From: Euptelea pleiosperma
Taxonomy: Eukaryota; Streptophyta; Magnoliopsida; Ranunculales; Eupteleaceae
Length of the DNA: 64,000 nt
Direction of reading: 5' to 3'
Assembly: GCA_035048495.1 (NCBI GenBank)
Contig: CM068553.1
Coordinates: 875,259-939,258, forward strand
Positions within the stretch are counted from its first letter, which is position 1. Every line of letters begins with the position of its first letter. Positions 32,600 through 43,604 of this stretch are shown here, in pieces. The notes below the pieces were generated by a model. The model saw only the letters and a list, made by a program, of their open reading frames with translations. It was not told the origin of the DNA and did not search any database. The translations under genes and the position numbers were made by a program.

Positions 32600-33716
32600 T
32601 TCAGCATTAGCACAAGCCTGGTTTGAGTCTATGATGGGTGAAACTGCTTGCCCAAGCCCAACTTATGGCCAAATTTGAAGTGCAAGATTGTAAGTTTAAC
32701 GAAGGTATCTTGTTTAGGGTGGGTAGGGGGAATAGAGTCTTGTTTTGGAGTAATAGGTGGTGCTCGGAGACTGCCCTTAAGACTGAGTTCCATGACTTGT
32801 TCCTTATCTCTAACAAGAAAACAGCCACAATGTGTGAGATGCAAATTTCAGATAATGGCAACAATGCCTGGGAGTTTGGCTTTCGCTGTAGCCTTTACGA
32901 TTGGGAGCTTTCTCGGTTGGCCAATCTCATCACCAAGGTGGGGGGTAATCCTTCTTTCAACCAAAGGGAAGATTTGAGAAGGCGAACCTTTGATAATAAA
33001 GAAAATTTCTCAGTCCAATCTTTCTATGAGGCACTCGAGGATTGTGGCATTGAAGAGTTTCCGACTAATCGAGTTTGGGGTAGCAAGGCGCCTTCGAAAG
33101 TACAGTTCTTGGTTTGGTGCGCAGTTCAAGGAAGAGTACAGACCATGAATCTTCTTTGGAGGAGAGGCATGAACATCACTGATCACTGTCCTCTTTGTTT
33201 GGAGAGTGGCGAGTCTAGCGACCACATCTTTCTTCTTTGTAAGTGGGCTCGGGAGGTATGGATAGTGTTTTGGAGTAGCTTGGGTGCAGCCTAGATCCAT
33301 TAAAGAGTTACTCCTTTCGTGGGAATGCAAAGGCTTTAACAGTTTGGGCAAAAGGCTTTGGGCTTCAACTCTGCTTGCAGTGATTTGGAGCATTTGGAGA
33401 GAGCGTAACAACAAGGTGTTCGAGGGGAGAAGTTTGTATTTGGAAGCCTTAGTCTTAGAGATCAAAGGACTTATTTTTCTTTGGGTCAAATTGTATAGGG
33501 AAGGGTGAGGTTTTTTCTTTGAGGATGTCATGTTTAAGTGGGACTCGTTAATCTATCATGAGTAAGGGGTGTGTGTTTGTTGTTGTGTAGGGTAGGGAGG
33601 GGGTGGAGTTGCCTTGGTCTTGTTTTGCTGTTGTTCTCTTGGTTGCTCAGGTGGCTATCTCATCCTCCTAGCATTCCTCTTTAATAAATTTCAGTTTACC
33701 TATCAAAAAGGAAAAG
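32600..33716 (+). mobile_element. 5'-truncated L1-type LINE, ORF2 C terminus
   Basis: An ORF at 32638-33294 carries the C-terminal part of a plant L1-type ORF2 protein: GNRVLFWSNRWC, then SKAPSKVQFLVWCAVQGRVQ, then the zf-RVT zinc-binding motif HCPLCLESGESSDHIFLLC (C-x2-C...H-x4-C). The frame shifts near 33284 and continues to 33508 (LLAVIWSIWRERNNKVFEG, a typical conserved LINE end). A 3' UTR with AATAAATTTCAG runs to an A-rich end near 33716. Reverse transcriptase and endonuclease are missing and it is frameshifted, so it is dead. Confidence 0.87.
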
Positions 33717-33904
33717 ATCGGACAGATTGTAATTTTTCTCAAAAAATATTTTTTCTGAATAATTTACAATATAATTGGACAAACCCTAAAAACACGCAGA
33801 TTTTTTGATAAATGAAAGGTCAGTTGTATGATTTTTTTTTTGGGAAAAATATGCAGTGAATTTGCGTACTTATCATTTTTTGGTGAAAATTTTGAACCCA
33901 TCGA

Positions 33905-34047
33905 CTATGTTTTTTATTTTATTTTATTTTTCTGTTTTTTGATTGATAAGCCTAATTTTTAAAGAGATCAGTAACTCGGTGAAGGTGGGTTTTGAACCCA
34001 GGTCTATGGTATCATCACCCACAAACTTTACCAACTGAGCAAGCGGG
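33905..34047 (-). mobile_element. tRNA-derived SINE
   Basis: On the minus strand the head reads CCGCTTGCTCAGTTGGTAAA (A-box-like; A-box bases 34029-34040) and, 30-odd bases later, GGGTTCAAAACCCACC (B-box-like, 33984-34000), at the spacing of a Pol III promoter in a tRNA-derived SINE. The tail is TTAGGCTTATCAATC followed by an A-rich run. A second diverged copy with the same GTTTGTGGGTG-TGATACCAT body lies at 37.81-37.93 kb. It abuts the LINE tail at 34050. Confidence 0.68.
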
Positions 34048-34049
34048 TT

Positions 34050-34640
34050 TTTTTTGTTGTTGTTGTTGCTAAATGATGATATTATTAAAAGAGGAGAAGA
34101 GATACAGAAGGTGGGATCAGTGGCAGCTGGTTCCAACACAAGGAAAGAGAGGAAACCAAGTAAATGAAGAAAAAGAAGGGAGATCAGCGCACAAATCTGT
34201 AGTAGGTTAAGAAAGGGTTCTCAACTGATGAAAGGAAAGGACGTTTGGCCTCCCACCAGATTTTCGAGTCAATCGGAAGGAAGGAGGCGAACTTAGCACA
34301 ACGATCTGCGCTATAGTTGAATTCTCTCCAAGTTGAGCTCAAGTGGAACTACTGAAAGCTAAATTTAATACTGTCCCATTTTTCTCTTATCTTCCAAGGA
34401 TCATCATGCTTGAGGAAGGTCTTAATTGCCGCGCGCAATCCAAATGTGCCTCCAACCCTTGGAAAGAGTAATATCAGCCCCTTTAACGATTGGTCTATTA
34501 ACATACATACTCGTACACGCAAAGAGTTGAGACCTACGGCCCGATTGGTCTCACATGGGAAATCTCCCATGACAGAAGAAACTAGATCAGATGATGATAG
34601 TTCATTTAGAACGTTTCTTTTTCGGACGAACATGAAAAGA
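34050..34640 (-). mobile_element. 5'-truncated LINE with RNase H-type C terminus
   Basis: On the minus strand one frame reads LRAAIKTF...DDPWKIREKWDS, then a stop at 34349-34351, then STWREFNYSADRCAKFAS (the HxxREaNxxAD-type end of a plant LINE RNase H domain), finishing YYRFVR at a stop at 34184-34186. The 3' UTR ends TTTAATAATATCATC and a (CAA)n plus A tail at about 34050-34070. The internal stop and missing upstream domains show it is inactive. Confidence 0.75.
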
Positions 34641-35279
34641 TTTTTAGCACTCCCACAAATATTCTATTGGATCAATGGCTATGGTCAACCAATCATATTC
34701 ATCCTAAGAAATATCCTAGCTGGACCTGTTGTATATATCTGTCACACTCATTGAAAGGCTATGGGCTAACGAACAGGTCGTGGTGGGTCTAAGCAATTAA
34801 ATCCACTGGGCCCCACTGATGTAGTGGGCCATGGGCTAACAGAAGAAGGGGTCGTCGCAGCCCAAACCATAGACACCTGCACTAGTCTTTTTGTCTTTTT
34901 TTTAAGTATCTCGTCTTTTCTTGGATTGCTTTAGTTTGGACTAGTTGGAAAAGTCGACGAGTAGATTCAAAACTTAAACTAGTTGACACGACATGCTGAG
35001 AATTTGGGTAGACTCGGTCTAGTTGATTTGACTAGTAGCTGTTTAACAGGTGGACTTGAAACTCGGCTGAGTTAACTCAACATGACTCGTGAGTCAAAAA
35101 GAACTTTCTTTTCATAAAGTTCACTTTTTTTTTTCGGTCGTGGATCCTAAGAATCCGACGGTGGTTTTGCTTTTTCAAACGTGATGCCAACTTAGCACTA
35201 TTAACCACTGTTGGATTCTCAGAATCCACGGCCGAGAAAAAATGTTAGCTTTTTTGGTTAACTTTTGTTGATCATCGGA
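34641..35279. other. Intergenic; family D fragment and GAGTCGA repeat
   Basis: 34925-35100 contains GACTAGTTGG, GACTCGGTC and ACTCGTGAGTC words similar to those at 1-460. 35138-35250 is an inverted pair of GGATCCTAAGAATCCGACGG and CCGTTGGATTCT-like words (family D: CACTGTTGGATTCTCAG, CCACGGCCGAGAA). No gene. Confidence 0.45.
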
Positions 35280-35575
35280 ACCCATGATTCAGTTCAACAT
35301 GCTTGGTTTGAGCACAAAGAACATGATTATTGGACATATTAGTAACACTTTATTCTTGCAAAAAAGTAAAGTAAGCTTGCTTAATGGAATACGAAGATTT
35401 TGAAGTAAAAAGGACAACCACATCAACTCGCAATTTAGTAACAAGAAGAGACCGATATTTCGCTTCAGCATTAGACAAAGAGACCATGGATTGTTTCTTA
35501 CACTCAAAGAGATAATATTTTAACTTACAAATATTACATAACCGAAGTAGACTATCTATTGTCAAACAACAATAC
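35280..35575 (-). mobile_element. Ty1/copia RNase H remnant
   Basis: Two overlapping minus-strand frames give KKQSMVSLSNAEAKYRSLL and ELMWLSFLLQNLRIPLSKL, which correspond to adjoining pieces of the copia RNase H domain (the usual W-x-SKKQ-x-VSRSSAEAEYRA...). A frameshift separates them, and no LTR was found nearby. This is an isolated decayed fragment. Confidence 0.78.
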
Positions 35576-36252
35576 TAGTTTCTATACACAGAACATTACT
35601 TCTCCAGCATTATTTGTCAAATGAGATTCTAGAAAAATGCACTTCTCAGCAATTGTTTCCAAGGCTTTTGAGAAGTATTTTTCTGTAGTGTTTCTGCAGA
35701 GACATGCCCAAACAGAGCTTTAGAAACTAAGCAATCCTTATAATGATCAATAACGTCATGATGAAGAAGAAGCCTAGTCTTATATACTCACTTGCAACAA
35801 AAAATGTTCATATCCAAAAGCCAAGGTTCTAGAGACCAAGTAGAGTTTTAATGAAGATTTTCAATTTCTTCATCTAATGTAGCCTTATAATGAGGATAAT
35901 TAAGAGTGGCGAGAACTTTTATGGTTCTTGCCATATGTTTAGTGAACAAAGAGAAAGGAATTTCCTCTAGGGACGATTTGCTTTGCCATATGTTTAGTGA
36001 GATGTTGTCCATATATAGCATTGTTAGTAATTAAGTTCATGTATTATTCAGATATTATACTTGAATTTTATGAATTTCGAGCTAAAAAAAACCCAATTAT
36101 ACAACCTAACTTTTCAACGATTCGGTAAAATCTCTGTATTTTATGAGGAGCTATATAATCATCGTATTATATGCATATTATACACAAATTATTCCAAACT
36201 ATTGAAATTTTTTTTTAAAATCGAAGAAAAATAACTTTATAATAAAAAAAAA

Positions 36253-36364
36253 ACAGAAAATTGTGAAAAAAATACGAAATTAGATCTGGCGCTGATAAAA
36301 AATAAGATTTTCTACTAAATCTACAAATAGATTTAATTTTGTATTTTTTTTCACAATTTTCTGT
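36253..36364. repeat. Imperfect 35-bp hairpin
   Basis: 36253-36287 (starting ACAGAAAATTGTGAAAAAAA) and 36329-36364 (ending TTCACAATTTTCTGT) are inverted copies with two mismatches and one indel around a 41-nt loop. The surroundings are AT-rich. It may be the centre of an old foldback element. Confidence 0.65.
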
Positions 36365-37298
36365 AAAAAATAGCTACAAAAAATTATTTTTTATTTTTGT
36401 TATATTTTACCTACTGTCAAATTAAAGGAATACTTTATATGACTTTAATCACATAAACTGCATATGTTTTGTGAGGTTGATATCCATGTTGAGAAGAATA
36501 TCATCACCGAAAATTAGTCATTAACTCATCTGCATGTGGGCCCCACATCCATTACTCATTATATTAGTAAGAACAGTATCACTATATATATATATATAGT
36601 ATCTGGTAGTGGTTAAAAAAATAATCCTAAGCTCCATATCTAATGATTAAAATGTGAAAAAATATATAGAAGGATGAAAATTCAGGAATGTAGTTACTAA
36701 ACAAATATGATTGGTTTGTTTTCTAGGTTATGCTAGAGTCGGCCGACTTGACAGGCAACTACTAACTCAGTTGCTAGCCCGAGTCAAGTTGACTCGGCCG
36801 ACTCGTCGAGTTTTGAAACTATATGGTCCATCCAAAAGGCACCAGTAGCAGTTGCATGGCTGGCAGTCCATGATATGATTTAAGACTCACGAAAACCTGA
36901 TTGAGGTTAAGCACAAGCTTGGCATTAACAACCAAACTCGCCAAATCCTGTATGAAAGTAACGGAATATCTTTTACAAAGAGTACAGGAATTAATCTCTT
37001 CTGTTAAACTCTGGATCGCTTGATACAAGTTGTACTGTTCAATCAGACAGGCCATATTGCTACTGGCTATAGCCCATCAAACAGGTGGCCCACAAACTGA
37101 ACGATCTAGATTGAAAGAAACTACAATTTCCTGACCCTGATCCTTATTAAGAAGAAGAAGCAAAAAATAAGCAAAAACATGTACATCTTTTAATATCTCT
37201 GTACATGATTTTCTGATTCCCACTAAGAACTAACAAACCTACAGCTACTTTCTTTAATTAAAAACGAAGCACGATAAGCCATACAAGCATGATAATTC
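36365..37298. other. Intergenic downstream of the MGNC gene
   Basis: A (TA)n run lies at about 36580-36596. A short inverted GAGTCGGCCGACT/GACTCGGCCGACTC motif lies at 36730-36807. A 78-codon ORF at 36819-37055 has no recognisable feature. The last 150 bases before 37299 are probably the 3' UTR of the MGNC gene. Confidence 0.4.
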
Positions 37299-37613
37299 TC
37301 AATTTTCTTCTTCAACGATGGTCTCCAGACTCCTCCCTTTCCCGCCGCTACCGTCCCCTCCATTATCGTCGCAGCTAGCAAAACGAGCATCGCACTTCCC
37401 TTTTAAACACTCTTGCACGATAAGCCGAGTGATCTCGGAGTTTCCCTTGCTTAGATCTGCCTTTGACATCAACTCCGTGAATTCTCTTCTAGTCATCCGG
37501 ACCTTGACTCGCAGCAAAGTGCTCGCGGGTTGGTTAGTGCCCTTTGGACTATGGCTCGATCGATCGACGTCGGCAGGGTGCACCAGTTGGCTCATGGCAA
37601 AGCAGTTCCCCAT
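37299..37613 (-). CDS. Small MGNC protein, probable N-lipidated, unknown role
   Basis: An uninterrupted 104-codon ORF on the minus strand. It starts MGNCFAMSQ: Gly2 and Cys4 form a classic N-myristoylation plus S-acylation signal, suggesting membrane attachment. The central segment LLRVKVRMTRREFTELMSKA followed by GNSEITRLIVQECLKGKC is the kind of conserved block seen in small plant-specific MGNC proteins of unknown function. The C terminus has a Gly/Asp-rich linker (DDNGGDGSGGKG) and acidic end (ETIVEEEN). No intron needed. Balanced amino-acid use and higher G+C than the flanks support a real gene. I cannot assign a biochemical role. Confidence 0.82.
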   Translation of the reverse strand: MGNCFAMSQLVHPADVDRSSHSPKGTNQPASTLLRVKVRMTRREFTELMSKADLSKGNSEITRLIVQECLKGKCDARFASCDDNGGDGSGGKGRSLETIVEEEN

Positions 37614-37809
37614 CTTCTTTGTCTAACTTGAGAGTAGGGGCTCTTTCTCTTTGTGCTCTCTTCTATGGATTAAATGTAGTCAGGGGGGCCTCCTGACGAC
37701 AATGTTTATTGCAATAAATACACAACTGAACCACATGACATTTGGTGAGTCTTTAAATGAGGTCTTTAGATTGGTTTGTAAGATGTAAGTTCGACGAAAT
37801 GTCATACAG

Positions 37810-37929
37810 GGAAATTTATTTTTTTTGGCAGGCAAAAGAATTAGTGGTTAGTGGATGGTGGGTGAAAGTGGGATTTAAACTCATAGTATCAACACTCACA
37901 AACCTTACTAACTTGTCAAACATACCCAA
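37810..37929 (-). mobile_element. tRNA-derived SINE, second copy
   Basis: On the minus strand: GGGTATGTTTGACAAGTTAG (degraded A-box region), AGGTTTGTGAGTGTTGATAC (body shared with the 33.9 kb copy), and GAGTTTAAATCCCACTTTC (B-box-like). Same orientation as the first copy, more diverged, and with no clear A tail. Confidence 0.55.
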
Positions 37930-38754
37930 TTAATAATTGACTTGATTAGATGATTCTAGTCATCTGATCCAAATACTTTCTTGTTTGGCTGAATATCCCA
38001 CCATTTTTTTTTTTTTTTTGTGGCTTGTCAATATATTAGACGGTTAGGATCATCTAATTGGGTAAAAAAAAATTAGCTTAAAAGTTGTATTTGGGTGGGA
38101 GCTATTGAACGTAGTGATGACAGGTACCCAAAATTTCATTTCTAATCATCAAACGGTAGGTCAAAAAGTCATCTCACACTGTACGGATTTAGGGATGCAA
38201 GTTAAAAGGTGACGAAGCAAGAAGCCAACCGGAAAAGAAAAAAATAATTCGTGGTCCTTAATTTACGAGGACAACTACTAGGGCCCACGTCAGGTAGATC
38301 CAAGGTGACTCTCCCGTCCTCATTACTTATGGTGGACCCCTCTACTACCACCGGATAACCATAGCCGGTCAATCTAACTTTATAAATGAATGCGTGTAGA
38401 TCGGTAGGGTGTTGCACGTGGTCGGCTCAAACGTGGACATACATAATGTTGATCGCTTCCGTCCACGTATGTGTGGTACAAACCACTTATCAAAAAAAAA
38501 TGTGTGGTACAAACCAAAATTGACTCTTTTATGTCCCAAATAATGGCTCTGAATGGGCTGGGCTTGGGCTAACTGCTGCGTCCAGGCAGGGTTAGCTCAA
38601 GGCCATGCATGATACAAGAGCTGGATCCAAGGACCAAGATGACCGACAGCCAATCAGGGACATACTCTCGATGCAAGTTGAGACCTACGGCGAAAATTCC
38701 ACATAAGGTCTTTTTTTATATTTAATATATTAATATATATGGTAGTAGAAAATG
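37930..38754. other. Intergenic, nothing recognised
   Basis: A T run lies at about 38003-38021. The ORF at 38202-38417 has no recognisable motif. Nothing else is supported. Confidence 0.4.
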
Positions 38755-39045
38755 TAGATAGAGAGGACTCTCGTGGCCCTACATAGATCATTTTTGGGCC
38801 TAATGACTGCGTGGATGTTCAGCCCACCTATTGGAGCGGATTAACACACTAAAAATCAGTTTGATTGATGATTTCTAACCATTGGATTTGCTACCCAAAA
38901 AACATGCTTGAATCCAATGGCTAGAATCAATCTTAAAAAGTACTAAAATCTATGGCTAGAGATAACTAATCAGGTTGATTTTTGGTTTGTATATCCAACA
39001 AGGGGTGGGCTAAACATCCATGTGGTTAGGAGGGTGAGTGGTGGG
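38755..39045. mobile_element. Foldback MITE, subfamily C
   Basis: AGAGAGGACTCTCGTGGCCC, ACTGCGTGGATGTTCAGCCC and AATCAGTTTGATTGATGAT at the left face AATCAGGTTGATTTTTGG and GGGCTAAACATCCATGTGG at the right. The core repeats CCATTGGATTTG/ATCCAATGGCTAG. Non-coding. Confidence 0.72.
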
Positions 39046-39477
39046 GTGCAGCCAAATAATGGGATTAAAATACAAAAAGGAAGCAAAAGAAGACAGGCGA
39101 AGGCATTTTCAGCTGACTCTATGAACTGTAGAAGTGCACAGGCAAAATTACGTTTTAAGCTCCAAGTTCATTGAACATTTGTGTATAAGCCGTATCATGG
39201 ACGGTAAATCCGATATTTCAAGAGCTTCATAGTAGAGGTGATATGGATCAGTATGGCAGCCTACAGGGCAAGTTAGTAGTCTCCATCTCCCAAGACAAGT
39301 CGCCATACCTATGTTCCCTATCGAATTGATGAAGATATAGACCCAGACCCACATTTGTTATGTGATGGTCCAAGACTCCAAGGCACATTGGGTTTCAGTG
39401 TATGTTTCTAGTATGATATTTTGACTTATCTAAAATGACAGGCGGCCTTGTTTTGATAGGTGTCTTGTATTTTGTAG

Positions 39478-40155
39478 GGAGTACGCACTGTTCTCCAAGC
39501 AAGTTACTATTCATTAAGCAGCAACTCGATCACGTGGAGAGAGTACTGTTCTCCAATGAAGTCACTATCATGGTTTAAAATTTTGGAATGTTACGTATGT
39601 TTCGTTTCGTTTCGGAATGTTTCGATTTGTTTCGCCGAAACAAACCGAGACAATCCAAATATATATATATGATTTTGAAAATATTTTGTAATGTTTCGAA
39701 AATTTTGTATTTTCACCATTTTTTCAATGTTCTGTAAATGTTTCGTTTCATTTCAGAGTTTGTCTCGGTTTTTTACTTGATCAAGACATTCCTCTGAAAC
39801 AAAATTTTAAACCTTGGTCACTATTCATTAAGCAACAGCTCTATACAGTTCCAACTCGATGATATAGAGGGAGTACTGTTCTCTAAGCAAGTTACTATTC
39901 ATTAAGCTACAACTCTACACGGTTCCAACTTGATCATACTTGTTCTCCAAGCAAATTATTATTCATGGAACCTGATCATACTTGTTCTCCAAGCAAGTTA
40001 TTATTCATTAAGCTACAGATCTACACAATTCCAACGTGATCACACTGAGGGAGTACTGTTCTCCAAAGAAGTTACTATTCATTAAACGACAGCTCTACAT
40101 GGTTCCAACTCGGTCATACATTACTGTTCTCCAAGGAGGTTACTATTCATTAAGG
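39478..40155. repeat. Minisatellite of ~75-bp units, interrupted
   Basis: Units contain GAGTACTGTTCTCCAAGCAA, GTTACTATTCATTAAGC and CTCTACACGGTTCCAACTCG. About seven full or partial units occur here, and one or two more lie at 41527-41640 beyond a DNA-transposon insertion. A 248-bp MITE interrupts it at 39569-39816. Several units are internally shortened (for example near 39950-39990). Confidence 0.8.
39569..39816. mobile_element. hAT-like MITE with TTTCG core
   Basis: Ends CATGGTTTAAAATTTTGG and CAAAATTTTAAACCTTG are inverted copies. GTCACTAT at 39561-39568 and 39817-39824 is a perfect 8-bp target duplication, confirmed by the uninterrupted minisatellite units. The core is repeated GTTTCG/CGAAAC. 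It shares its ends with the 6066 and 61477 elements. Confidence 0.9.
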
Positions 40156-41526
40156 CCCTGCTTGGTTCGCTGCACTTGGGTCCATTTTGCACTTTAGTGC
40201 AAATACAATGAATTGTGTTGCAAGTGTCACTTGCAATGTAAGTCACTTACAAGTGTTTGGTTCACACCATGTAAATAGATGCAAAAGAAGTTTAGCTGAT
40301 TGGTTGGTAGTGCATTGCAAATGAATGTAGTGCATTATTTTATTTTTGATTTTACAAAAAAATGTACAATAAAATTACTATTGTAATATTATTTTTTTAT
40401 TTTTTGATAACGTAGGTGACCCTACATACATTGGTGATGGGACAAGTCCTACAGTTGTGTGCGCTTACCCAAGCCTTCCCGTACACAACACGTTTTATGC
40501 AAGGGGACCGTTTAAAAATTATAATTATAATTTTGAAAATTACACAATGAGGAAGGTTTACCCAAGCCTTCCCGTACTAATAATTTGAAATTTGAATTTC
40601 AGTGCCATTTTTTTTTTTTCATTTTTCCCGTTATTTTCAATTTTTGCCCGAGCGTTAAAATTCGTTATAATGGCCCTTGTAACTGAAAAAATGATGACGC
40701 CCCAAGTCCGGTATACCGTAATAGTGGCCCCTTTTAAACTTTGATTATAATTAATATTATTATTACTTTATTGTCATTGTCATTATTATTATTATTATTA
40801 TTTTGGAGGGGAAAGCTTGGGGTTAGGGGACCCCAACCAGTTATATCAAAAAGGGTCCAGGGACAACCACTTTTGACAACTATTTTGGTGTACCCACATA
40901 GAAGATGAATCAATGGTTGATTTTTGGCGAGGATGATCTCCTCACCATAGAGATCACCCCCCCCCCCCCCACAAAAAAAAAAAAAAAAAACAAATCAGCA
41001 CATTCTGAAATTTCTAACCCCCTCAAATGTGGTTTTCAAGTTGCACGGTAAAAATAGACAGTTCATAATTCTTCAACTTCTAAACCAGTCTATGAATATC
41101 AGAATGATATGAATTTTTGTGCGGATGATTTCCTCACCATAGAGATCATCCTCACCAAAAATCAGCCATTGATTCATCTTCTATGAGGGTATACCAAATA
41201 GTTGCCCCCCCATCCTGATCCTATCAAAAAATAGAAAATTAAAAAGTAAAGAAATAAAAATAAAAAGATAATAATGAAAAATAATCTCGGTTGTTGTTAT
41301 TATTATTGTTATTTTTTTTTTGGGAAAAAAAAATGTTAACACAATGCACTTGCTTGCATCGGTTTTTGGGCTGCACTTCCTTGCATCTATTTTGTTAAGG
41401 AGTTTGCAAGTCCTTATTAACCACTTGCACAGCAGTCATTTGCACTCCTCCAACCAATCACTTTCAATCCCAAAATTGTGGCAAGTGATTGCATTGCACT
41501 CAATTTGCTGTGAACCAAGCAAGGCC
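40156..41526. mobile_element. hAT-like element with nested insertions
   Basis: Ends GGCCCTGCTTGGTTCGCTGC and the reverse complement of TTGCTGTGAACCAAGCAAGG form inverted termini, with inner matching TTGCA/TGCAA-rich sequence (CACTTGCAATGTAAGTCAC; GTGATTGCATTGCACTC). The remaining middle is foreign: a TTTAAA-ended fragment (about 40497-40745) and a separate foldback (40840-41220). It splits the ~75-bp minisatellite, showing that it inserted there. No exact target duplication was resolved. Confidence 0.72.
40840..41220. mobile_element. Foldback MITE with GAGGATGATCTCCTCACC core
   Basis: AACTATTTTGGTGTACCC, AGAAGATGAATCAATGG and GAGGATGATCTCCTCACC at the left face CCATTGATTCATCTTCTATG and GGTATACCAAATAGTTG at the right. 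A poly(C)-poly(A) stretch (about 40969-40990) marks the middle. The same core occurs at 26.27-26.34 kb. Confidence 0.7.
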
Positions 41527-41744
41527 TATGCTACATCTCTACATGGTTCTAACTCGTTGATACGGAGGGAGTACTGCTCTCTAACGAAATTACCATTCAT
41601 TAAGCTACAGCTCTACATGGTCAAGAAGGGCCAATCCCTCGAACAATGGGCAAAAGAGGATAATGTTAAGAAAAAAAGTCAATGAACACTACTTTATATT
41701 TTTCAGGGCGGTACAAAAAAAACAAAGAAGGGAAGGCGCTAGGA

Positions 41745-42035
41745 CGGATTGATGACCTATGCCAATGCAAGCCATTGGACTCACCCATGGATGATTGGTC
41801 CACCCTTAATGGACCTAAGCACGAAAAATCAACCTGAATATTGGTGACGATCTAACCATTGGATTCGAGGATTATAATGGGGTGATTTCTCTCCATTAGA
41901 ATTCATGCCATTTTTTTTGCATACTCAGATCCAATGGTTAGTGATCACCCATCAGGCTGATTTTTGGAGTGTTGGGACAAGTAGTGACCATCATTCTTGG
42001 CTTAGTGCGTCCGAAAGAATGTGCGAATGTGCCAT
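41745..42035. mobile_element. Foldback MITE, main family
   Basis: ACTCACCCATGGATGATTGG, AAATCAACCTGAATATTGGT and CCATTGGATTCGAGG at the left face CCAATGGTTAGTGATCACCC and ATCAGGCTGATTTTTGGAG at the right. Ends resemble subfamily B. Followed at 42225-42420 by a left half only (TTACAGAAGTCCCTTAAAAT ... GAGCACTTTTTAATTGTGGG). Confidence 0.65.
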
Positions 42036-42501
42036 GTGTAGGGGTGTAAATAGGCTGGCCCAGGAGAGGCTTGGGTCTGAATCTGAATTTAATCAAATCA
42101 GCTTTTATTAAAATTAAGACCCAGGCCCGGCCCATTTACTCTCCCAGCCATGTGACACTTTTCAAGCGCTATAATGAGAAGAGCCGTTATATATCCAGAA
42201 TTCTGTACCAAAATTTTGTTACAGAAGTCCCTTAAAATTGCTACGCAATACTCTCTTAGGGCACACTGGCCCATGACTGTTTGGTCCAGGTGAGCCTACG
42301 AACCAAAAATCAACATGATTGGTGATTTCTAACCATTGGATTCGAGCACTTTTTAATTGTGGGCTTCATGAACAAGCTTATGAGTTGATTCCAAGCCCAT
42401 GAATAGATGTGAAATATGAGATATACACCCAAACCACGAGAAGTTATCACAAGTTACAAGTATAAAAAGCTCTTACTGGTTTACAAAAACTAAAAAAGCT
42501 C

Positions 42502-43217
42502 CTACTGAATATCAACGTCGATGACCTTGCGCTCAACTTTAGTCTTAGGAATGGAGATGAAGAGAACCCCATTCTTCAGCTCGGCCTTGATCTTATCCCT
42601 CTCGCAATTATCAGGAAGCCGGATATGTGTGTTGTAAGAGCTGAAGCTCTGGCCCCAACTCGAGTCATTGTTGCCTTCCTCCACCTTGTGCTCTCCCTTG
42701 AGAACAAGCACATCGTCCTCTACAGATACCTTTATCTCCTCCTTAGAGAGGCCGGGCATGTCGAACCTCATCTTCACTTCCTTCTCCTCGTCTTTTATGT
42801 CCCAAGGTGCACGTACCTCCCCACCCGATCGGGGTGTGCCAGGGAACATCATCACATCATCGAACAGACGGTCCATTGTGTCCAGCATCTGACGCATGGT
42901 TTTCACCGGGGAGAACGGGTCCATCAAACCTACAATCACAGCCGACCATCTTATGGTTAGTCAACTATGAATATCCCTTCAAGTGCATTTCAGCTGGGCT
43001 ACCCTAATGAAAGAGATCTCTTAACTCGAGTTAAAATTCGGGTTACTTTTCTTTTATCATGGTTTAAAATGGATTTCTTTTAGCAAGGTGTTTCTGTGGG
43101 TCACCTTTTCTGCGGGTACACCGTTGGATAAGAATTTTCCTGGGATGACGGGTCAAATTGAGGCCATCCGGGTCCATTACCATTTTGATCATTTTCTCTA
43201 GTTATAAAGAGTAGAGA

Positions 43218-43261
<44 letters not shown>

Positions 43262-43540
43262 ACCAAATGGAGAGGTATCCAACGTAATTGCCCTTCGAGG
43301 CCTCCGCTCCGTCGCCGTTCCCTTCTTCTGGTCAATATGCACATCTATTGAGCTGTCTTTGTTCTCCTCCGACGCCTGAGCTCTTACAATCGATAGTCGA
43401 GAGGGTCTACCTGAGCCGCTCCTGACGTTTGACGGAAAAAAGACCGAACAAGGGACAACTGAGCTGTCCGAAGGCCTAGCTTGTCGAGAGAAGGACAAAG
43501 AAGGAGCACAAACAAAGTTCGAAGCGCTGCACGCAGCCAT
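42502..43540 (-). CDS. HSP21: Chloroplast small heat-shock protein (HSP21 type)
   Basis: Two exons on the minus strand: 43264-43540 and 42502-42929, joined phase-1 (SPF-G-LMDP), giving 234 residues, close to the usual HSP21 length. The first ~45 residues are Ser/Arg-rich with few acids, a plastid transit peptide. Next comes the Met-rich amphipathic helix unique to plastid sHSPs ([18 protein letters not shown], 104-121). The alpha-crystallin domain follows, from about 132 ([47 protein letters not shown]), with the C-terminal IPK and KVIDVDIQ. It acts as an ATP-independent chaperone protecting thylakoid and photosystem proteins in heat (family knowledge). An alternative in-frame start lies at 43549. 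A (GA)n tract lies near the intron donor. A decayed paralogue sits about 3 kb to the right. Confidence 0.95.
43217..43259. repeat. (GA)n microsatellite in the HSP21 intron
   Basis: About 21 GA dinucleotides, starting only a few bases inside the intron after the donor TTTG^GTGATC. On the transcript it is a (CU)n tract next to the 5' splice site. Likely length-variable. Confidence 0.9.
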
Positions 43541-43604
43541 GTTAAACAAGTAAATAAAGCTCGCGTAGATCGTCTTGAGTTGAGTAAAGAAAATGGGGGA
43601 TTCA

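Noticed and set aside
42625..42960. Three plus-strand ORFs over the HSP21 gene
   Set aside because: Antisense shadows of a clearly conserved alpha-crystallin coding exon.
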